Positions 52,264 through 61,941 of a stretch of 64,000 nucleotides of DNA are shown in pieces. The stretch is from Pseudomonas muyukensis (GTDB taxonomy: Bacteria; Pseudomonadota; Gammaproteobacteria; Pseudomonadales; Pseudomonadaceae), in the NCBI RefSeq assembly GCF_019139535.1, contig NZ_CP077073.1, positions 4,120,501-4,184,500 of the forward strand. Reading direction: 5' to 3'. The notes beneath the pieces are model-generated. The model searched no databases, had not been told where the DNA came from, and worked only from the letters and a program-made list of their open reading frames with translations. Positions within the stretch are counted from its first letter, which is position 1. Each line of letters opens with the position of its first letter. A program made the translations under genes and the position numbers.

Positions 52264-54770
52264 TGACCCGCCTGTCCTTCTGGCGCCTGTGCGCCCTGTC
52301 GCTGCGCCAGTTGCTGCGCGACGCCCGTGCCAGCGAAGTGCGGGTGCTGTTCTTCGCCTTGCTGGTGGCGGTGGCGGCCAGCACCGCCATTGGCTACTTC
52401 GGCGCCCGCCTCAATGGCGCCATGCAGTTGCGCGCCAGCGAGTTCCTCGGCGCCGACCTGGTACTGCAAGGCAGTGCCCCGGCCAGCGAGCAGCAGGTCG
52501 CCAGCGGCACGGCCCTGGGCCTGGGGCACGCGCGAGTGGTGGAGTTCACCAGCGTGGTCGGCGGCGACAACGGTATCCAACTGTCGAGCATCAAGGCCGC
52601 CGACCCGGCCTACCCACTGCGCGGTCAACTGCGCAGTGCGCCAGCGCCTTATGGCGAGGAGCGCCCCGGCGGCGGCCCGGCCCCTGGCGAGGCCTGGGTC
52701 GAGCCCCGCCTGCTGGCGGCGCTGGGCCTGGCCATCGGCGACAGCATCGAGGTCGGGATGAAAACCCTGCGCATGAGCCGGGTGCTCACCTACGAACCCG
52801 ACCGTGCCGGCAACTTCTACAGCCTGACGCCCCGGGTGCTGATGAATATCAGCGACCTGCAGGCCACGGGTGTCGTCCAGCCCGGCAGCCGGGTCAGCTA
52901 CCGCGACTTGTGGCGCGGCAATATGGACGCCTTGGCCCAGTACCGACAAAGCACCGAACAAACCCTGGCCGCCAACCAGCGCCTGCTCGATACCCGTGAC
53001 GGCAACCGCCAGATCGGCGGCGCCCTGGGCAAGGCCGAGCGCTACCTGAACATGGCCAGCCTGGTGGCCGTGCTGCTGGCGGGGGTCGCCGTGGCCCTGT
53101 CGGCCAGCCGCTATGCCGCTCGCCGCCTGGATGCCAGCGCCTTGCTGCGCTGCCTGGGGTTGTCGCGCCACCAGGCCCTGGGCCTGTACAGCCTGCAACT
53201 GGCCCTGCTGGGCCTGGTGGCAGCCCTGGCGGGCGCCCTGCTCGGCTGGCTGGCGCAGCTGGGGCTGTTCCACCTGCTCGCCGGCCTGCTCCCCAGCCAG
53301 GTACCGGCGGGCGGTCTCACCCCGGCACTAGCCGGTATCGGCACCGGCTTGGTGGCGCTGGTCGGCTTCGCCCTGCCGCCCCTGGCCGCCCTGGGGCGGG
53401 TGCCGCCGCTGCGGGTGCTGCGCCGCGACCTGCTGCCGTTGCCGCCAAGCAGCTGGCTGGTATACGGCGCTGCCCTGCTCGCCCTGGGCCTGATCATGTG
53501 GCGGCTGAGCCTCGACCTGCTGCTGACCTTCGCCCTGCTCGGTGGCGGCCTGCTCGCCGCGCTGCTGCTTGGCGGCCTGTTGCTGCTCGGCTTGCGCAGC
53601 CTGCGCCGCCTGCTCGCCGGCGCGCCCCTGGCCTGGCGCCTGGGCCTTGGGCAGTTGCTGCGCCACCCCCTGGCCGCCGCGGGCCAGGCCCTGGCCTTCG
53701 GCCTGATTCTGCTGGCCATGGGCCTGGTCGCCCTGCTGCGCGCCGAGTTGCTCGACACCTGGCAGGCGCAGCTACCCAAGGATGCGCCGAACCACTTCGC
53801 CCTGAACATCCTGGCCGACGACCGCCAGCCGTTCGCCGAGCGCCTGGCGCAGATCAACGCGACCTCGGCACCGCTGTACCCGGTGATCCCCGGCCGCCTG
53901 ACCCATATCAACGAGCAACCGGTGCGCCAACGGGTCAGCAAGGAGTCGACCGGCGAGCGCGCCGTGCAGCGCGACCTCAGCCTGACCTGGGCTGCCGAGC
54001 TGCCCCAGGGCAATGCCTTGAGCGCGGGCGACTGGTGGCAACAGGCACCCGCCGCCGAGCGCATGCCCGGCGTATCGGTGGAGGCCGAGCTGGCCCAGAG
54101 CCTGAACCTGCAGCTGGGTGACCTGCTGACCTTCGACATCGGCGGCCAGCAGCGCCAGGCGCGGGTCAGCAGCCTGCGCACGGTGCACTGGGACAGCTTC
54201 CAGCCGAACTTCTACATGATCTTCCAGCCCGGCACCCTGCAGGGGTTGCCCACCACCTACCTGACCAGCTTCTACCTGGCGCCGGGCCACGACCAGGAGG
54301 TGGTCGCGCTGTCGCGGGCCTTCCCGGCGGTGACCATCCTGCAGGTGGATGCCTTGCTCGGGCAGTTGCGCAGCATCCTCGCCCAGGTGACGCTGGCGGT
54401 GGAGTACGTGCTGTTGTTCGTGTTGGCGGCCGGAATGGCGGTGCTGTTCGCCGGCCTGCAGGCGACACTCGACGAACGCATTCGCCAGGGCGCCCTGCTG
54501 CGTGCGCTGGGGGCGGCGCGGCCGCTGCTGGTCAAGGCGCGGCGCATCGAGTTCGGCCTGCTGGGCGCGGTGAGCGGGGTGCTGGCGGCGCTGGGCTGCG
54601 AGCTGATCACCTGGGCGCTGTACCGCTATGCGTTCGACCTGCACTGGGCGCCGCACCCGTGGTTGCTGATGTTGCCAGTGGCCGGCGCGGTGCTAGTGGG
54701 CGCAGCCGGGGTGCTCGGTACGCGTCGCGCGCTCAATGCCAGCCCGTTGGCGGTGTTGCGTGAGGGTTGA
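52263..54770 (+). CDS. ybbP: FtsX-family ABC transporter permease (YbbP-like)
   Basis: An 835-aa permease with ten or so membrane helices in two FtsX-like halves: TM1 near residue 30, a large periplasmic region, TM clusters at ~265-475, a second periplasmic region, and a final cluster at ~700-825 ending in RRALNASPLAVLREG, the terminal FtsX motif. YbbA/YbbP transporters do not have an established substrate. A role near TesA in lipid or envelope metabolism is inferred from conserved synteny. Confidence 0.92.
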   Translation: MTRLSFWRLCALSLRQLLRDARASEVRVLFFALLVAVAASTAIGYFGARLNGAMQLRASEFLGADLVLQGSAPASEQQVASGTALGLGHARVVEFTSVVGGDNGIQLSSIKAADPAYPLRGQLRSAPAPYGEERPGGGPAPGEAWVEPRLLAALGLAIGDSIEVGMKTLRMSRVLTYEPDRAGNFYSLTPRVLMNISDLQATGVVQPGSRVSYRDLWRGNMDALAQYRQSTEQTLAANQRLLDTRDGNRQIGGALGKAERYLNMASLVAVLLAGVAVALSASRYAARRLDASALLRCLGLSRHQALGLYSLQLALLGLVAALAGALLGWLAQLGLFHLLAGLLPSQVPAGGLTPALAGIGTGLVALVGFALPPLAALGRVPPLRVLRRDLLPLPPSSWLVYGAALLALGLIMWRLSLDLLLTFALLGGGLLAALLLGGLLLLGLRSLRRLLAGAPLAWRLGLGQLLRHPLAAAGQALAFGLILLAMGLVALLRAELLDTWQAQLPKDAPNHFALNILADDRQPFAERLAQINATSAPLYPVIPGRLTHINEQPVRQRVSKESTGERAVQRDLSLTWAAELPQGNALSAGDWWQQAPAAERMPGVSVEAELAQSLNLQLGDLLTFDIGGQQRQARVSSLRTVHWDSFQPNFYMIFQPGTLQGLPTTYLTSFYLAPGHDQEVVALSRAFPAVTILQVDALLGQLRSILAQVTLAVEYVLLFVLAAGMAVLFAGLQATLDERIRQGALLRALGAARPLLVKARRIEFGLLGAVSGVLAALGCELITWALYRYAFDLHWAPHPWLLMLPVAGAVLVGAAGVLGTRRALNASPLAVLREG

Positions 54771-54808
54771 AAATGAAACTTTCCGCAGTAATCAGGCTTA
54801 CGCCTTCT

Positions 54809-54914
54809 CCTGTAGGAGCGGCCTTGTGTCGCGAAAGGGCTGCGAAGCAGCCCCAGCAATCTTCGCCTTGGCTGCTTCGCAGCCCTTTCGCGACACGAGG
54901 CCGCTCCTACAGGG
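54809..54914. repeat. REP pair, 'TGTCGCGA' family, between ybbP and greB
   Basis: Direct copy 54809-54855 and inverted copy 54867-54913 between convergent genes. Confidence 0.92.
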
Positions 54915-54943
54915 ATCGGGAATGGCCTTGAGTTCTGCGCCAG

Positions 54944-55417
54944 CTAGAGGTTGTAGCGGATGCTGTTCACATACCAGGTCGCCTCACCCGTGGGGGTGTG
55001 CACCAGTACCTCGTCGCCCTCGGCCTTCTTGAGCAGCGCCCGGGCCATGGGCGAGTCGATGGAGATATAGTCGTTGCGCCCGTGAATCTCGTCGTAGCCG
55101 ACGATGCGAAACGTCAGTTGCTCGCCGTCGTCGTTCTCGATCTCCACCCAGGCGCCGAAGAACACCTTGCCTTCCTGCTGCGGTGAATACTCGACCACCT
55201 TGACGTCTTCCAGGCGCTTGCGCAGGTAGCGCACGCGACGGTCGATCTCGCGCAGCAGCTTCTTGTTGTACTGGTAGTCGGCGTTCTCGCTGCGGTCACC
55301 CAGCGAGGCCGCCCAGGTGACCTTCTGGGTGATCTCCGGGCGATAGACCCGCCACAGATGGTCTAGCTCCTGCTTCAGGGCCTGATGACCTGCCGTGGTG
55401 ATGATATTGGTGCTCAA
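54944..55417 (-). CDS. greB: Transcription elongation factor GreB
   Basis: A 157-aa Gre factor. Coiled-coil N-terminal domain (LKQELDHLWRVYRPEIT, SLGDRSENADYQYNKKLLREIDRRVRYLRKRL, with the conserved acidic tip DRSENAD) and C-terminal FKBP-like domain (VGYDEIHGRNDYISIDSPMARALL). GreB rather than GreA by its Tyr-Gln-Tyr and HGRND features. It starts with TTG preceded by GAGGAGACAGG. It rescues arrested RNA polymerase. Confidence 0.95.
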   Translation of the reverse strand: MSTNIITTAGHQALKQELDHLWRVYRPEITQKVTWAASLGDRSENADYQYNKKLLREIDRRVRYLRKRLEDVKVVEYSPQQEGKVFFGAWVEIENDDGEQLTFRIVGYDEIHGRNDYISIDSPMARALLKKAEGDEVLVHTPTGEATWYVNSIRYNL

Positions 55418-55502
55418 CGCCTGTCTCCTCAGTGCCTCGATGGGCGCCGAGCGCCCTGCGAATGACCGAGCTTAACGAAAAACGATCGGCGGCGACACGG
55501 CC

Positions 55503-55811
55503 TCAACGACGGGTGATCAGGCCCTGGCGGGCGATACGGGTCAACTGGCCGATGACTTCGGCGGCATCCTCGGCCTCGGGGGCCTGGATCACCGCGAGGT
55601 CGAAACGGTCGTTGGCGTACTGGCCGAGCCGTTCGCAATCATCGGCGAACTGGATAAGGAAGGCACAGGCCTGGCCCTTGCGTCGAGAGAAGCCATCGAG
55701 GTTGCGCAAAAGCGTGGGTTGATGCTGGCCGCCGAGCAGGATGCGCGGGGTTCGGGAAGCCTGGTTCTTGGCCAGGGGGGTCAAGCAGACACTGGTACGT
55801 GGGCAACTCAT
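55503..55811 (-). CDS. Small hypothetical protein upstream of greB
   Basis: A 102-aa protein with no recognised domain, no signal peptide. The ATG has CGGAGAGAGA upstream, which supports translation. The middle contains LLRNLDGFSRRKGQACAFLIQFADDCERLGQYANDRFDLAVIQAPEAEDA, reminiscent of a partial nucleotide-binding or methyltransferase-like beta-alpha region, but without enough to name it. It lies 85 nt upstream of greB on the same strand. Confidence 0.6.
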   Translation of the reverse strand: MSCPRTSVCLTPLAKNQASRTPRILLGGQHQPTLLRNLDGFSRRKGQACAFLIQFADDCERLGQYANDRFDLAVIQAPEAEDAAEVIGQLTRIARQGLITRR

Positions 55812-55967
55812 GGAGTCTCTCTCCGCCTCGCTGATCCCGCTGGGCAGCGGTGGGAGGCGTCACCGAACCAGCGCTTTAGCGGTATTTCGGAGAGCGCCGC
55901 GAGAGGGGCTTCTCCTGCGCCCCGCAAGTAGCTGTTTAAATCGGCGCAGTCGGTATGCTAGAGCAGA

Positions 55968-56027
55968 TTAGCCGCAAGCTGCAAGCCCCAAGCTGAAAGC
56001 GAGTGGCTTGCGCCTTGCAGTCGTGTC
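55968..56027. repeat. Imperfect palindromic repeat rich in GCAAGCTGCAAG
   Basis: GCCGCAAGCTGCAAGCC in the left half faces GGCTTGCGCCTTGCAG in the right half. This is a degenerate version of a Pseudomonas intergenic repeat. It sits downstream of DoxX and upstream of the small hypothetical. Confidence 0.55.
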
Positions 56028-56460
56028 AGCGGGCAATCAAGCGGTCGAGAGAGAAACGACCGGCACCTTCGATCAGCACCGCGACACTACCGGCCAGCAG
56101 CGCCAGGGCGAACTCATAGCCATTGTTGGACATGAACAGCCCATTGTTGATGTGCACCGAGAAGATCGCCACCACCAGGGTCACCGCCAGCGCCAGCGCC
56201 GCCGGGCGGGCCAGGAGGCCGATCACCAGGGCCAGGCCGCCGAAGAACTCGGCGCTGCCGGACAGCAAGGCCATCAGGTAGCCCGGCGCCAGGCCGATGC
56301 TTTCCATCCACTGGCCGGTGCCTTCCAGGCCATAGCCCCCGAACAGGCCGAACAGTTTCTGCGCGCCGTGGGCCATGAAGATGACGCCGACCAGGATGCG
56401 TACGACGCTCAGGCCATAACCGGCGCGGGTGGCGAACAGGGCTTTGAGGGAGTGGTTCAT
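56026..56460 (-). CDS. DoxX-family membrane protein
   Basis: A 144-aa protein with four TM helices: RILVGVIFMAHGAQKLFG (first helix with the DoxX motif HG-x-x-K), then helices near residues 58, 80 and 110. The GLEGTGQWMESIGL loop is typical. Substrate unknown; some members contribute to redox stress defence. The ATG follows AAGGAAGC. An inverted repeat CTTAAT/ATTAAG (56511-56524) in the upstream region may be an operator. Confidence 0.9.
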   Translation of the reverse strand: MNHSLKALFATRAGYGLSVVRILVGVIFMAHGAQKLFGLFGGYGLEGTGQWMESIGLAPGYLMALLSGSAEFFGGLALVIGLLARPAALALAVTLVVAIFSVHINNGLFMSNNGYEFALALLAGSVAVLIEGAGRFSLDRLIAR

Positions 56461-56510
56461 GATCTTTTGCTTCCTTGGGTATGAGCAGGTGTGTGTTGAA
56501 TGAGCGCCAT

Positions 56511-56524
56511 CTTAATCAATTAAG
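56511..56524. promoter_or_regulatory. Inverted repeat upstream of doxX
   Basis: CTTAAT-CA-ATTAAG, 51-64 nt upstream of the DoxX start. No regulator is adjacent. Confidence 0.35.
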
Positions 56525-56577
56525 CGAATAAGAAAATCGCAATTATCGCGTAAAAACAATCGATAAATTAGATTTAA

Positions 56578-57984
56578 CTAGCGCTTGGCCACCCGCTCCA
56601 GGGAAGCCCGCTCGCGGTTGAACGCGAGGTAGTACTTGTTGACGCTATTGACGAAGTTCACCGGCCCCATGCCCACCTGCTCCATGGCGACGCGCTCGGT
56701 CTGGAAGAACCACTGGTTGCCGTTGAGCCCGCGGCGACGGGCCTCGGCCCGCATGGCCTGGACCCGCTCGGGACCGAGGTTGTAGGCCGCCAGGATGAAC
56801 GCCATGCGTTCGCGCTCGTTGAGCTGCGCGCTGGCGAAGAACTTGCGGCGCAGCATCGCCAGGTAACGGGCGCTGGCCTGGACATTGCCATCGACCGTGG
56901 CGGTGTTGCTCACTCCGACCCGCTGCGCCGCCGACGGAGTGATCTGCATCAGGCCATGGGCGCCGCCAGTGCCGCGCGCCTTGGGGTCGAGGGTGGATTC
57001 CTTGAACGCCAGCGCCGCCAGGTTCAACCAGTCGAACTGCTGGTCGCCGCCGTGCTTTTGCAGCACCGGACGCAGTGCTTCGAGGCGCTGGCGGTCCTTG
57101 CGCGCCAACGGGTTGTGCACCCGGTACTGGCGCCGGTAGATGCGTTCGAAGGCGGCATCCTGGTTGTCCGGCGCGCGGTATCCGGCGAGAAAGCGATCGA
57201 CCGCGGCCTGAAACATCGGCGCGTCCTGGCGCACGTACCAGCGCATGGCATCGGGCCGGGCCAGCTGCAGCTTGCTGTCCACCCGCAGCTTCGGCATCAC
57301 CCGCGCCCAGCGCTGGGCGATCGGCCGCTCGACCACGGTCAACGGATAAATACCGGCCTGGACCATCTCCAGCACATCCTCCACCGCCAGCGTCGGGTCG
57401 ACCCACTCGACCTTGATCGGCGGGCGCTTGCGCAGCGCCAATTGCTGGTTGATCACCTGGATCGCCGGCCCGGCGGCGCTGGCACTGGTCAGGGCGATGG
57501 TGCGCCCGGACAGTTGCTCGACCCGGCTATAGCTGCGCCCGCCCTTGCGCCCGACCAGTTGCAACGGCACCTGGTCGACCACCGGCGCGCTGGCGTCGAC
57601 GCCGCGCACCAGGCTTGGGTCGAGCAGCTCGCCGGGCGCGGCCAGGTCGCCCTCGCCACGCTGCAACGCCCCCAGCAACTGCTCCTTGGCCCGCGGGATG
57701 ATCTTCAGGGCGATTTCCTGGCCATCGGCAACCCGTGCGTTGAGGTAGTGCTCGAGGGCGCGCAGGCGGTAGTACTCGACCCCCACTGGCTCGCCCTTGA
57801 CCTCGCCGGAGCTGTTACGGCTCTGGTTGACCAACACCCGCAACACCTTGCTGCTGCGGATCTGCGCCAGGTCACGGGCCTTGCCGGCCGGTACATGCTG
57901 CTGCGGCCCGGCCTGGCCGGCAGCCACCGGCACGGCCAGCGCCAGGCCGGACAACATCAGGACGGTCAGCAGGGTTCGCAGCAT
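56578..57984 (-). CDS. Lytic murein transglycosylase MltF-like (substrate-binding + SLT domains)
   Basis: About 468 aa. Signal peptide MLRTLLTVLMLSGLALA. Residues ~45-270 are a family-3 substrate-binding-like domain and ~290-440 a SLT domain with ALAFKESTLDPKA (catalytic Glu), GLMQITPSAAQRVGV and AAYNLGPERV. This is the MltF arrangement. There is no obvious lipobox. ATG at 58020 is an alternative start adding 12 residues before the leader; neither has a clear ribosome site. It cleaves peptidoglycan for turnover or insertion of envelope machines. Confidence 0.88.
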   Translation of the reverse strand: MLRTLLTVLMLSGLALAVPVAAGQAGPQQHVPAGKARDLAQIRSSKVLRVLVNQSRNSSGEVKGEPVGVEYYRLRALEHYLNARVADGQEIALKIIPRAKEQLLGALQRGEGDLAAPGELLDPSLVRGVDASAPVVDQVPLQLVGRKGGRSYSRVEQLSGRTIALTSASAAGPAIQVINQQLALRKRPPIKVEWVDPTLAVEDVLEMVQAGIYPLTVVERPIAQRWARVMPKLRVDSKLQLARPDAMRWYVRQDAPMFQAAVDRFLAGYRAPDNQDAAFERIYRRQYRVHNPLARKDRQRLEALRPVLQKHGGDQQFDWLNLAALAFKESTLDPKARGTGGAHGLMQITPSAAQRVGVSNTATVDGNVQASARYLAMLRRKFFASAQLNERERMAFILAAYNLGPERVQAMRAEARRRGLNGNQWFFQTERVAMEQVGMGPVNFVNSVNKYYLAFNRERASLERVAKR

Positions 57985-58142
57985 CGAGGAAGGCGTCCGA
58001 GGGCGGTTGGCAGGCACCATGCGCAGTGATCGATCCGTGATAAATGACCGCAAAAGACCACGGCAAACGGTTGAAGTTCTGGGGTTTTTCGCGAAATCCC
58101 GGTTTTTGCTATGCTGGCCGCCCCGCGGCACGAGGTAGCACC

Positions 58143-58949
58143 ATGCAACTGATCGATATCGGCGTCAACCTGACCAACAGCAGTTTCCACGACCAGCAGG
58201 CGGCCGTCGTCGAGCGCGCCGTACAGGCCGGCGTGGCACAGATGGTCCTCACCGGCACGAGCCTTGAGGTCAGCGCCCAAGCGCAGGCGCTGTGCCAACG
58301 CCTGGACGAACCTGGCCAGCGCCTGTTCAGCACCGCCGGTGTCCACCCCCATGACGCCAGCCACTGGAACGCCAGCAGCGAGCGCCAGTTGCGCGAGCTG
58401 CTGGCCCAGCCGCGGGTCAAGGCCGTAGGCGAATGCGGCCTGGACTTCAACCGCGACTTCTCGCCCCGTCCCCTGCAGGAAAAAGCCCTGGAGGCGCAAC
58501 TGGCGTTGGCCGCCGAACTGGGCCTGCCGGTGTTTCTCCATGAACGCGAGGCCAGCGAGCGCCTGCTGGCGATCCTCAAGGCCTACCGCGACCACTTGCC
58601 TGGCGCCGTGGTGCACTGCTTCACTGGCGAGCGCCAGGCGCTGTTCGCCTACCTCGACCTGGACCTGCACATCGGCATCACCGGCTGGATCTGCGACGAG
58701 CGCCGCGGCACGCACCTGCACCCACTGGTCGGCAACATCGCCGAAGGCCGCCTGATGCTCGAAAGCGACGCCCCCTACCTGCTGCCGCGCAGCCTGCGTC
58801 CCAAGCCCAAAAATGGCCGCAACGAACCGGCCTACCTCCCGCAGGTGCTGCGCGAGGTGGCCCTGCACCGTGGCGAGGACCCTGCGCACACCGCCGCCCA
58901 CACCAGCGCCTGTGCCCGGGCGTTCTTCGGCCTGCCTGTGGTTTCTTGA
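58143..58949 (+). CDS. TatD-family metal-dependent hydrolase
   Basis: A 268-aa TIM-barrel nuclease-like protein. Metal ligands: the initial IDIGVNLTN in place of the classical D-x-H-x-[19 protein letters not shown] (Glu), FLHEREA (His), VHCFTG (His) and ESDAPYL (Asp). Members act as 3'-5' DNases or D-aminoacyl-tRNA deacylases. The absence of the first His pair is like the E. coli TatD subgroup (IGVNLTS). ATG at 58143 with GAGGTAG upstream. Confidence 0.92.
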   Translation: MQLIDIGVNLTNSSFHDQQAAVVERAVQAGVAQMVLTGTSLEVSAQAQALCQRLDEPGQRLFSTAGVHPHDASHWNASSERQLRELLAQPRVKAVGECGLDFNRDFSPRPLQEKALEAQLALAAELGLPVFLHEREASERLLAILKAYRDHLPGAVVHCFTGERQALFAYLDLDLHIGITGWICDERRGTHLHPLVGNIAEGRLMLESDAPYLLPRSLRPKPKNGRNEPAYLPQVLREVALHRGEDPAHTAAHTSACARAFFGLPVVS

Positions 58950-59035
58950 TACATATCAACGCCCCCTCTGGCCCTGGCAGGCACAATGATGGCACCTTGC
59001 CAATAATGTTTCCGCCAATTCAGAGAAGACCTACC

Positions 59036-60514
59036 ATGGGTGCCTGGCTTAGCAATATTTCCCTGAAGTACAAGTTCTGGGCCGTCAATGCGGTGGCCTT
59101 CGTCACCACCTTGATGCTGGTGCTCTATGCCGTGTACCTGGAGCAACAGGCCCGCGCCACCGGCGCCCAGGCGCAAGCCCAGGCCCAGGCCGAGCTGCTC
59201 GCCGCCTGGCCTGCCGGGCAGGCCCTGCCGGCCCAGGCCAACCTGATCAGCTGGCGCAACGGCCAGACTCCGCAATTTGCCGGCGAACCCCTCGAAGCCC
59301 TGCGCGACGGCCAAGGCTGGGTCGAGCTGCCTGGCGCCTGGATACTGGGCGACAACCCGCTGCGCGGTGCCCAGGTGTTCCGCCAGGGCGACACGCACCT
59401 GGCGGTGGTGGCCCAGTCGCCAAGCCTGCGCCAGGTGTATTTCGATCGTTTCAGCAATTATGCGGTGTGCGTGCTGATCCTCATGCTGGCCATGCTCGGT
59501 GCCTCGCAATTGCTGATCCGCTTCCTGCTCAGCCAGCTCAACACCCTGAAGGACGTGATGCTGCACGTGGAGAAAACCGGCGACCTGTCGGCCCGCGTAC
59601 CGCTGGCCTGTGGCGACGAAGTCGGGCAGATGGCCGGCGCCTTCAACGCCATGCAGACCACCTACCACCGCGTGGTCAGCACCGTGGCCCGCACCGCCGG
59701 CCAGCTCGACTCCGGTGCCGCGCGCCTGGCCGGCAGCATGGACGAGGTGCGTCACGGCATGATCGGCCAGCAGAGCGAGACCGACCAGGCCGCCACCGCG
59801 ATCAACGAAATGACCGCCACCGTGCACCATATCGCCCAGCATGCCGGCGCCACCCGCGACCTGTCGCAAACTGCCGACACCCTGGCCGGCAGCGGCCAGG
59901 CCGTGGTCAGCCGGGTACAGGATTCGATCGCCGGGCTGTCCAGCGGCGTGCAGCAGACCGCCGAGATGATTCGCCAACTGGCCGATGACAGCCAGAAGAT
60001 CAACGGCGTGGTCGGGGTGATCCACAGCATTGCCGAACAGACCAACCTGCTGGCCCTCAACGCTGCCATCGAGGCCGCCCGCGCCGGTGACCTGGGCCGC
60101 GGCTTCGCCGTGGTCGCCGACGAAGTGCGCAACCTGGCCAAGCGCGTGCAGACCTCCACCGACGAGATCACCACCATGGTCGCCGACCTGCAGGCCGGCA
60201 CCCGCGACGCGGTGGACTTCATGCAGGAAAGCTCGTACAAGGCCGACGATTGCGTCAAGCAGGCGCGCGAGGCTCACGAAGCCCTGGCCGAGATCACCAG
60301 CGCCGTGGCGCAGATGCGCGAAAGCAATACCCAGATCGCCGTCGCCGCCGAGCAGCAGAGCCAGGTGGCCGAAGAGATGAACCGCGCCGTGGTGAGCATC
60401 CGTGACGTCACCGAGCAAACCGTGCAACAGACCGTCGGCTCGGCCACCACCAGCAACGAGCTGGCGACCCTGGCCGGCGAGCTGAACAAGGCCATCGGCC
60501 AACTCAAACTCTGA
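59036..60514 (+). CDS. Methyl-accepting chemotaxis protein
   Basis: A 492-aa transducer. TM1 is at residues ~15-32, a small periplasmic sensor of about 110 residues follows, TM2 is ~142-162, HAMP ~165-220, and the cytoplasmic hairpin tip is [18 protein letters not shown]...[14 protein letters not shown]. The C-terminus (GQLKL) has no CheR/CheB docking pentapeptide. The periplasmic domain is not one of the large dCACHE or HBM folds, so the ligand is unknown. ATG at 59036 has CAGAGAAGAC upstream. Neighbours TatD and MltF-like are syntenic with P. aeruginosa. Confidence 0.93.
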   Translation: MGAWLSNISLKYKFWAVNAVAFVTTLMLVLYAVYLEQQARATGAQAQAQAQAELLAAWPAGQALPAQANLISWRNGQTPQFAGEPLEALRDGQGWVELPGAWILGDNPLRGAQVFRQGDTHLAVVAQSPSLRQVYFDRFSNYAVCVLILMLAMLGASQLLIRFLLSQLNTLKDVMLHVEKTGDLSARVPLACGDEVGQMAGAFNAMQTTYHRVVSTVARTAGQLDSGAARLAGSMDEVRHGMIGQQSETDQAATAINEMTATVHHIAQHAGATRDLSQTADTLAGSGQAVVSRVQDSIAGLSSGVQQTAEMIRQLADDSQKINGVVGVIHSIAEQTNLLALNAAIEAARAGDLGRGFAVVADEVRNLAKRVQTSTDEITTMVADLQAGTRDAVDFMQESSYKADDCVKQAREAHEALAEITSAVAQMRESNTQIAVAAEQQSQVAEEMNRAVVSIRDVTEQTVQQTVGSATTSNELATLAGELNKAIGQLKL

Positions 60515-60605
60515 GCCCGCGCGGCTATGGCGACCATAGCCAGCCTCGATTGGCCCCCTCCCGGGGGCCGCACTAAGCTTTGGACATGTCTGTGAGGAAC
60601 TGTCC

Positions 60606-60974
60606 ATGAGCAAACGACTGCCCAACCTGCCCGCCTGGCAATGGCGCGGCTACCACCACAACCACCGCCACCCCACCAACCTGGTGCTGCACCTGATCGC
60701 CGTGCCACTGTTCATCCTGGGCGCGCTGCTGGTGCTGTCGGGGGTGTTCGGCCTGGACCTGTCGCAGATCGCCGTCGGCATCATCGCCTTGATCGCGGGG
60801 CTGGGCTTGCAGCGCCAGGGGCATCGCCTGGAGGCCGAGCAACCGGAGCCCTTCGCCAACCGCAAGGATGCCGTGCAGCGCTTGCTCACCGAGCAGTTCA
60901 TCACCTTCCCGCGCTTCGTGCTGAGCGGCGCCTGGTGGCGGGCCTGGCGCGAACGCCACAAGCACCGGCATTGA
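60606..60974 (+). CDS. DUF962/Mpo1-like small membrane protein
   Basis: A 122-aa protein with a GYHHNHRHPTNLVLHLIAVPLFILG pattern, as in Mpo1/YGL010w-type proteins, where His residues bind iron for 2-hydroxy fatty acid alpha-oxidation. Two TM helices (residues ~27-47 and ~52-70) and a later His-rich end. A catalytic role is uncertain since only part of the His set can be aligned by eye. It has TGAGGAAC upstream of the ATG. Confidence 0.7.
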   Translation: MSKRLPNLPAWQWRGYHHNHRHPTNLVLHLIAVPLFILGALLVLSGVFGLDLSQIAVGIIALIAGLGLQRQGHRLEAEQPEPFANRKDAVQRLLTEQFITFPRFVLSGAWWRAWRERHKHRH

Positions 60975-60982
60975 TTGAAAGC

Positions 60983-61043
60983 ATCGCGGGGCAAGCCCGC
61001 CCCCACGCCAGTGGCGCCTGTGGGAGCGGGCTTGCCCCGCGAT
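60983..61043. repeat. REP pair, 'ATCGCGGGGCAAGCCCGC' family
   Basis: Inverted copies 60983-61000 and 61026-61043 between convergent genes; probably also terminates transcription. Confidence 0.88.
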
Positions 61044-61061
61044 CAGTTCGCCGCAGATACC

Positions 61062-61859
61062 TCAGGCGAACACCGTCACCGTCTGCCGGCTCAATGCCAG
61101 CAACTGCCCTTGCGCCGTCCACAACGCCGCGGCCGCATGCCCATAACCCTCCCGCGCATGCTCGGTCTCGACCACGTAACGGCACCAATCGAGCGTCGAC
61201 AACTGCGCCACAGGCTGCACGAACTCGATGGTCCAGGTCAGCGTGCTGCCGGCGGCCGGCTGCTTGAGGAACGGCATCAGACTTGGCGGCCAGGCATCGA
61301 CCAGCGCCAGCAGGTGCGCGACTTCCACCGGCCCCTCGGGCACATCGCGCAGGCGCACCCAGCCACCCATGTGGCGAGCGTCGTTGCCACTGAACGGCAA
61401 GCCGCCCACCGCCCAGCGCAATGCCACATGGCGCATGAACTCGGGCGTCACGCCCTTGATGTAGGGCAGTTCGGGCGCGGCCTGCTCAAGCGGCTTGAGC
61501 GCCATCGCTGGCTGCGCCTCGACCGTCACCGCCGACGGTCGCCCCGCGCCAAAGCTGCCCTGCACCAGGGTCACCACCTGGCCATCCTGCACCGCGCGTC
61601 CCAGCAAGGTGCTGACCGCCTTGCCCGCGCGCAGCACTTCCACCTCCAGGCTGATCGGCACATCCGGCGCCGCCGGGCCGACGAAGGTGATGGCCAGGGA
61701 ACGCACCGGCCGGTCATCCACCAGCTTCTGGCGCATCGCCTCGTGCACCAGCGCCGCCATCAGGCCGCCGAACACCGCGCGCCCCTGGGCCCACGTAGCC
61801 GGCACGCTGAGCGCTTCGGGATGCTCGCGTGCCGCCGCCAACAATTCGGTAAAGTTCAT
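61062..61859 (-). CDS. Acyl-CoA thioesterase, double hotdog type
   Basis: A 265-aa TesB-like protein with two hotdog halves (~1-125 and ~140-265). FGGLMAALVHEAM is the family's substrate-channel helix, and WTIEFVQPVA and RYVVETEHAREGYGHAAAALWTAQGQLLALSRQ are the C-terminal hotdog hallmarks. Family members hydrolyse medium- or long-chain acyl-CoA. ATG at 61859 follows CAGGAGCCC. Confidence 0.88.
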   Translation of the reverse strand: MNFTELLAAAREHPEALSVPATWAQGRAVFGGLMAALVHEAMRQKLVDDRPVRSLAITFVGPAAPDVPISLEVEVLRAGKAVSTLLGRAVQDGQVVTLVQGSFGAGRPSAVTVEAQPAMALKPLEQAAPELPYIKGVTPEFMRHVALRWAVGGLPFSGNDARHMGGWVRLRDVPEGPVEVAHLLALVDAWPPSLMPFLKQPAAGSTLTWTIEFVQPVAQLSTLDWCRYVVETEHAREGYGHAAAALWTAQGQLLALSRQTVTVFA

Positions 61860-61941
61860 GTGCCTGGGCTCCTGCGGGAAAAGCCCGATCTTAACCAGCG
61901 AATACACCAGCGGCAGCCCGCATTTCGGTCATTTACCGGAA

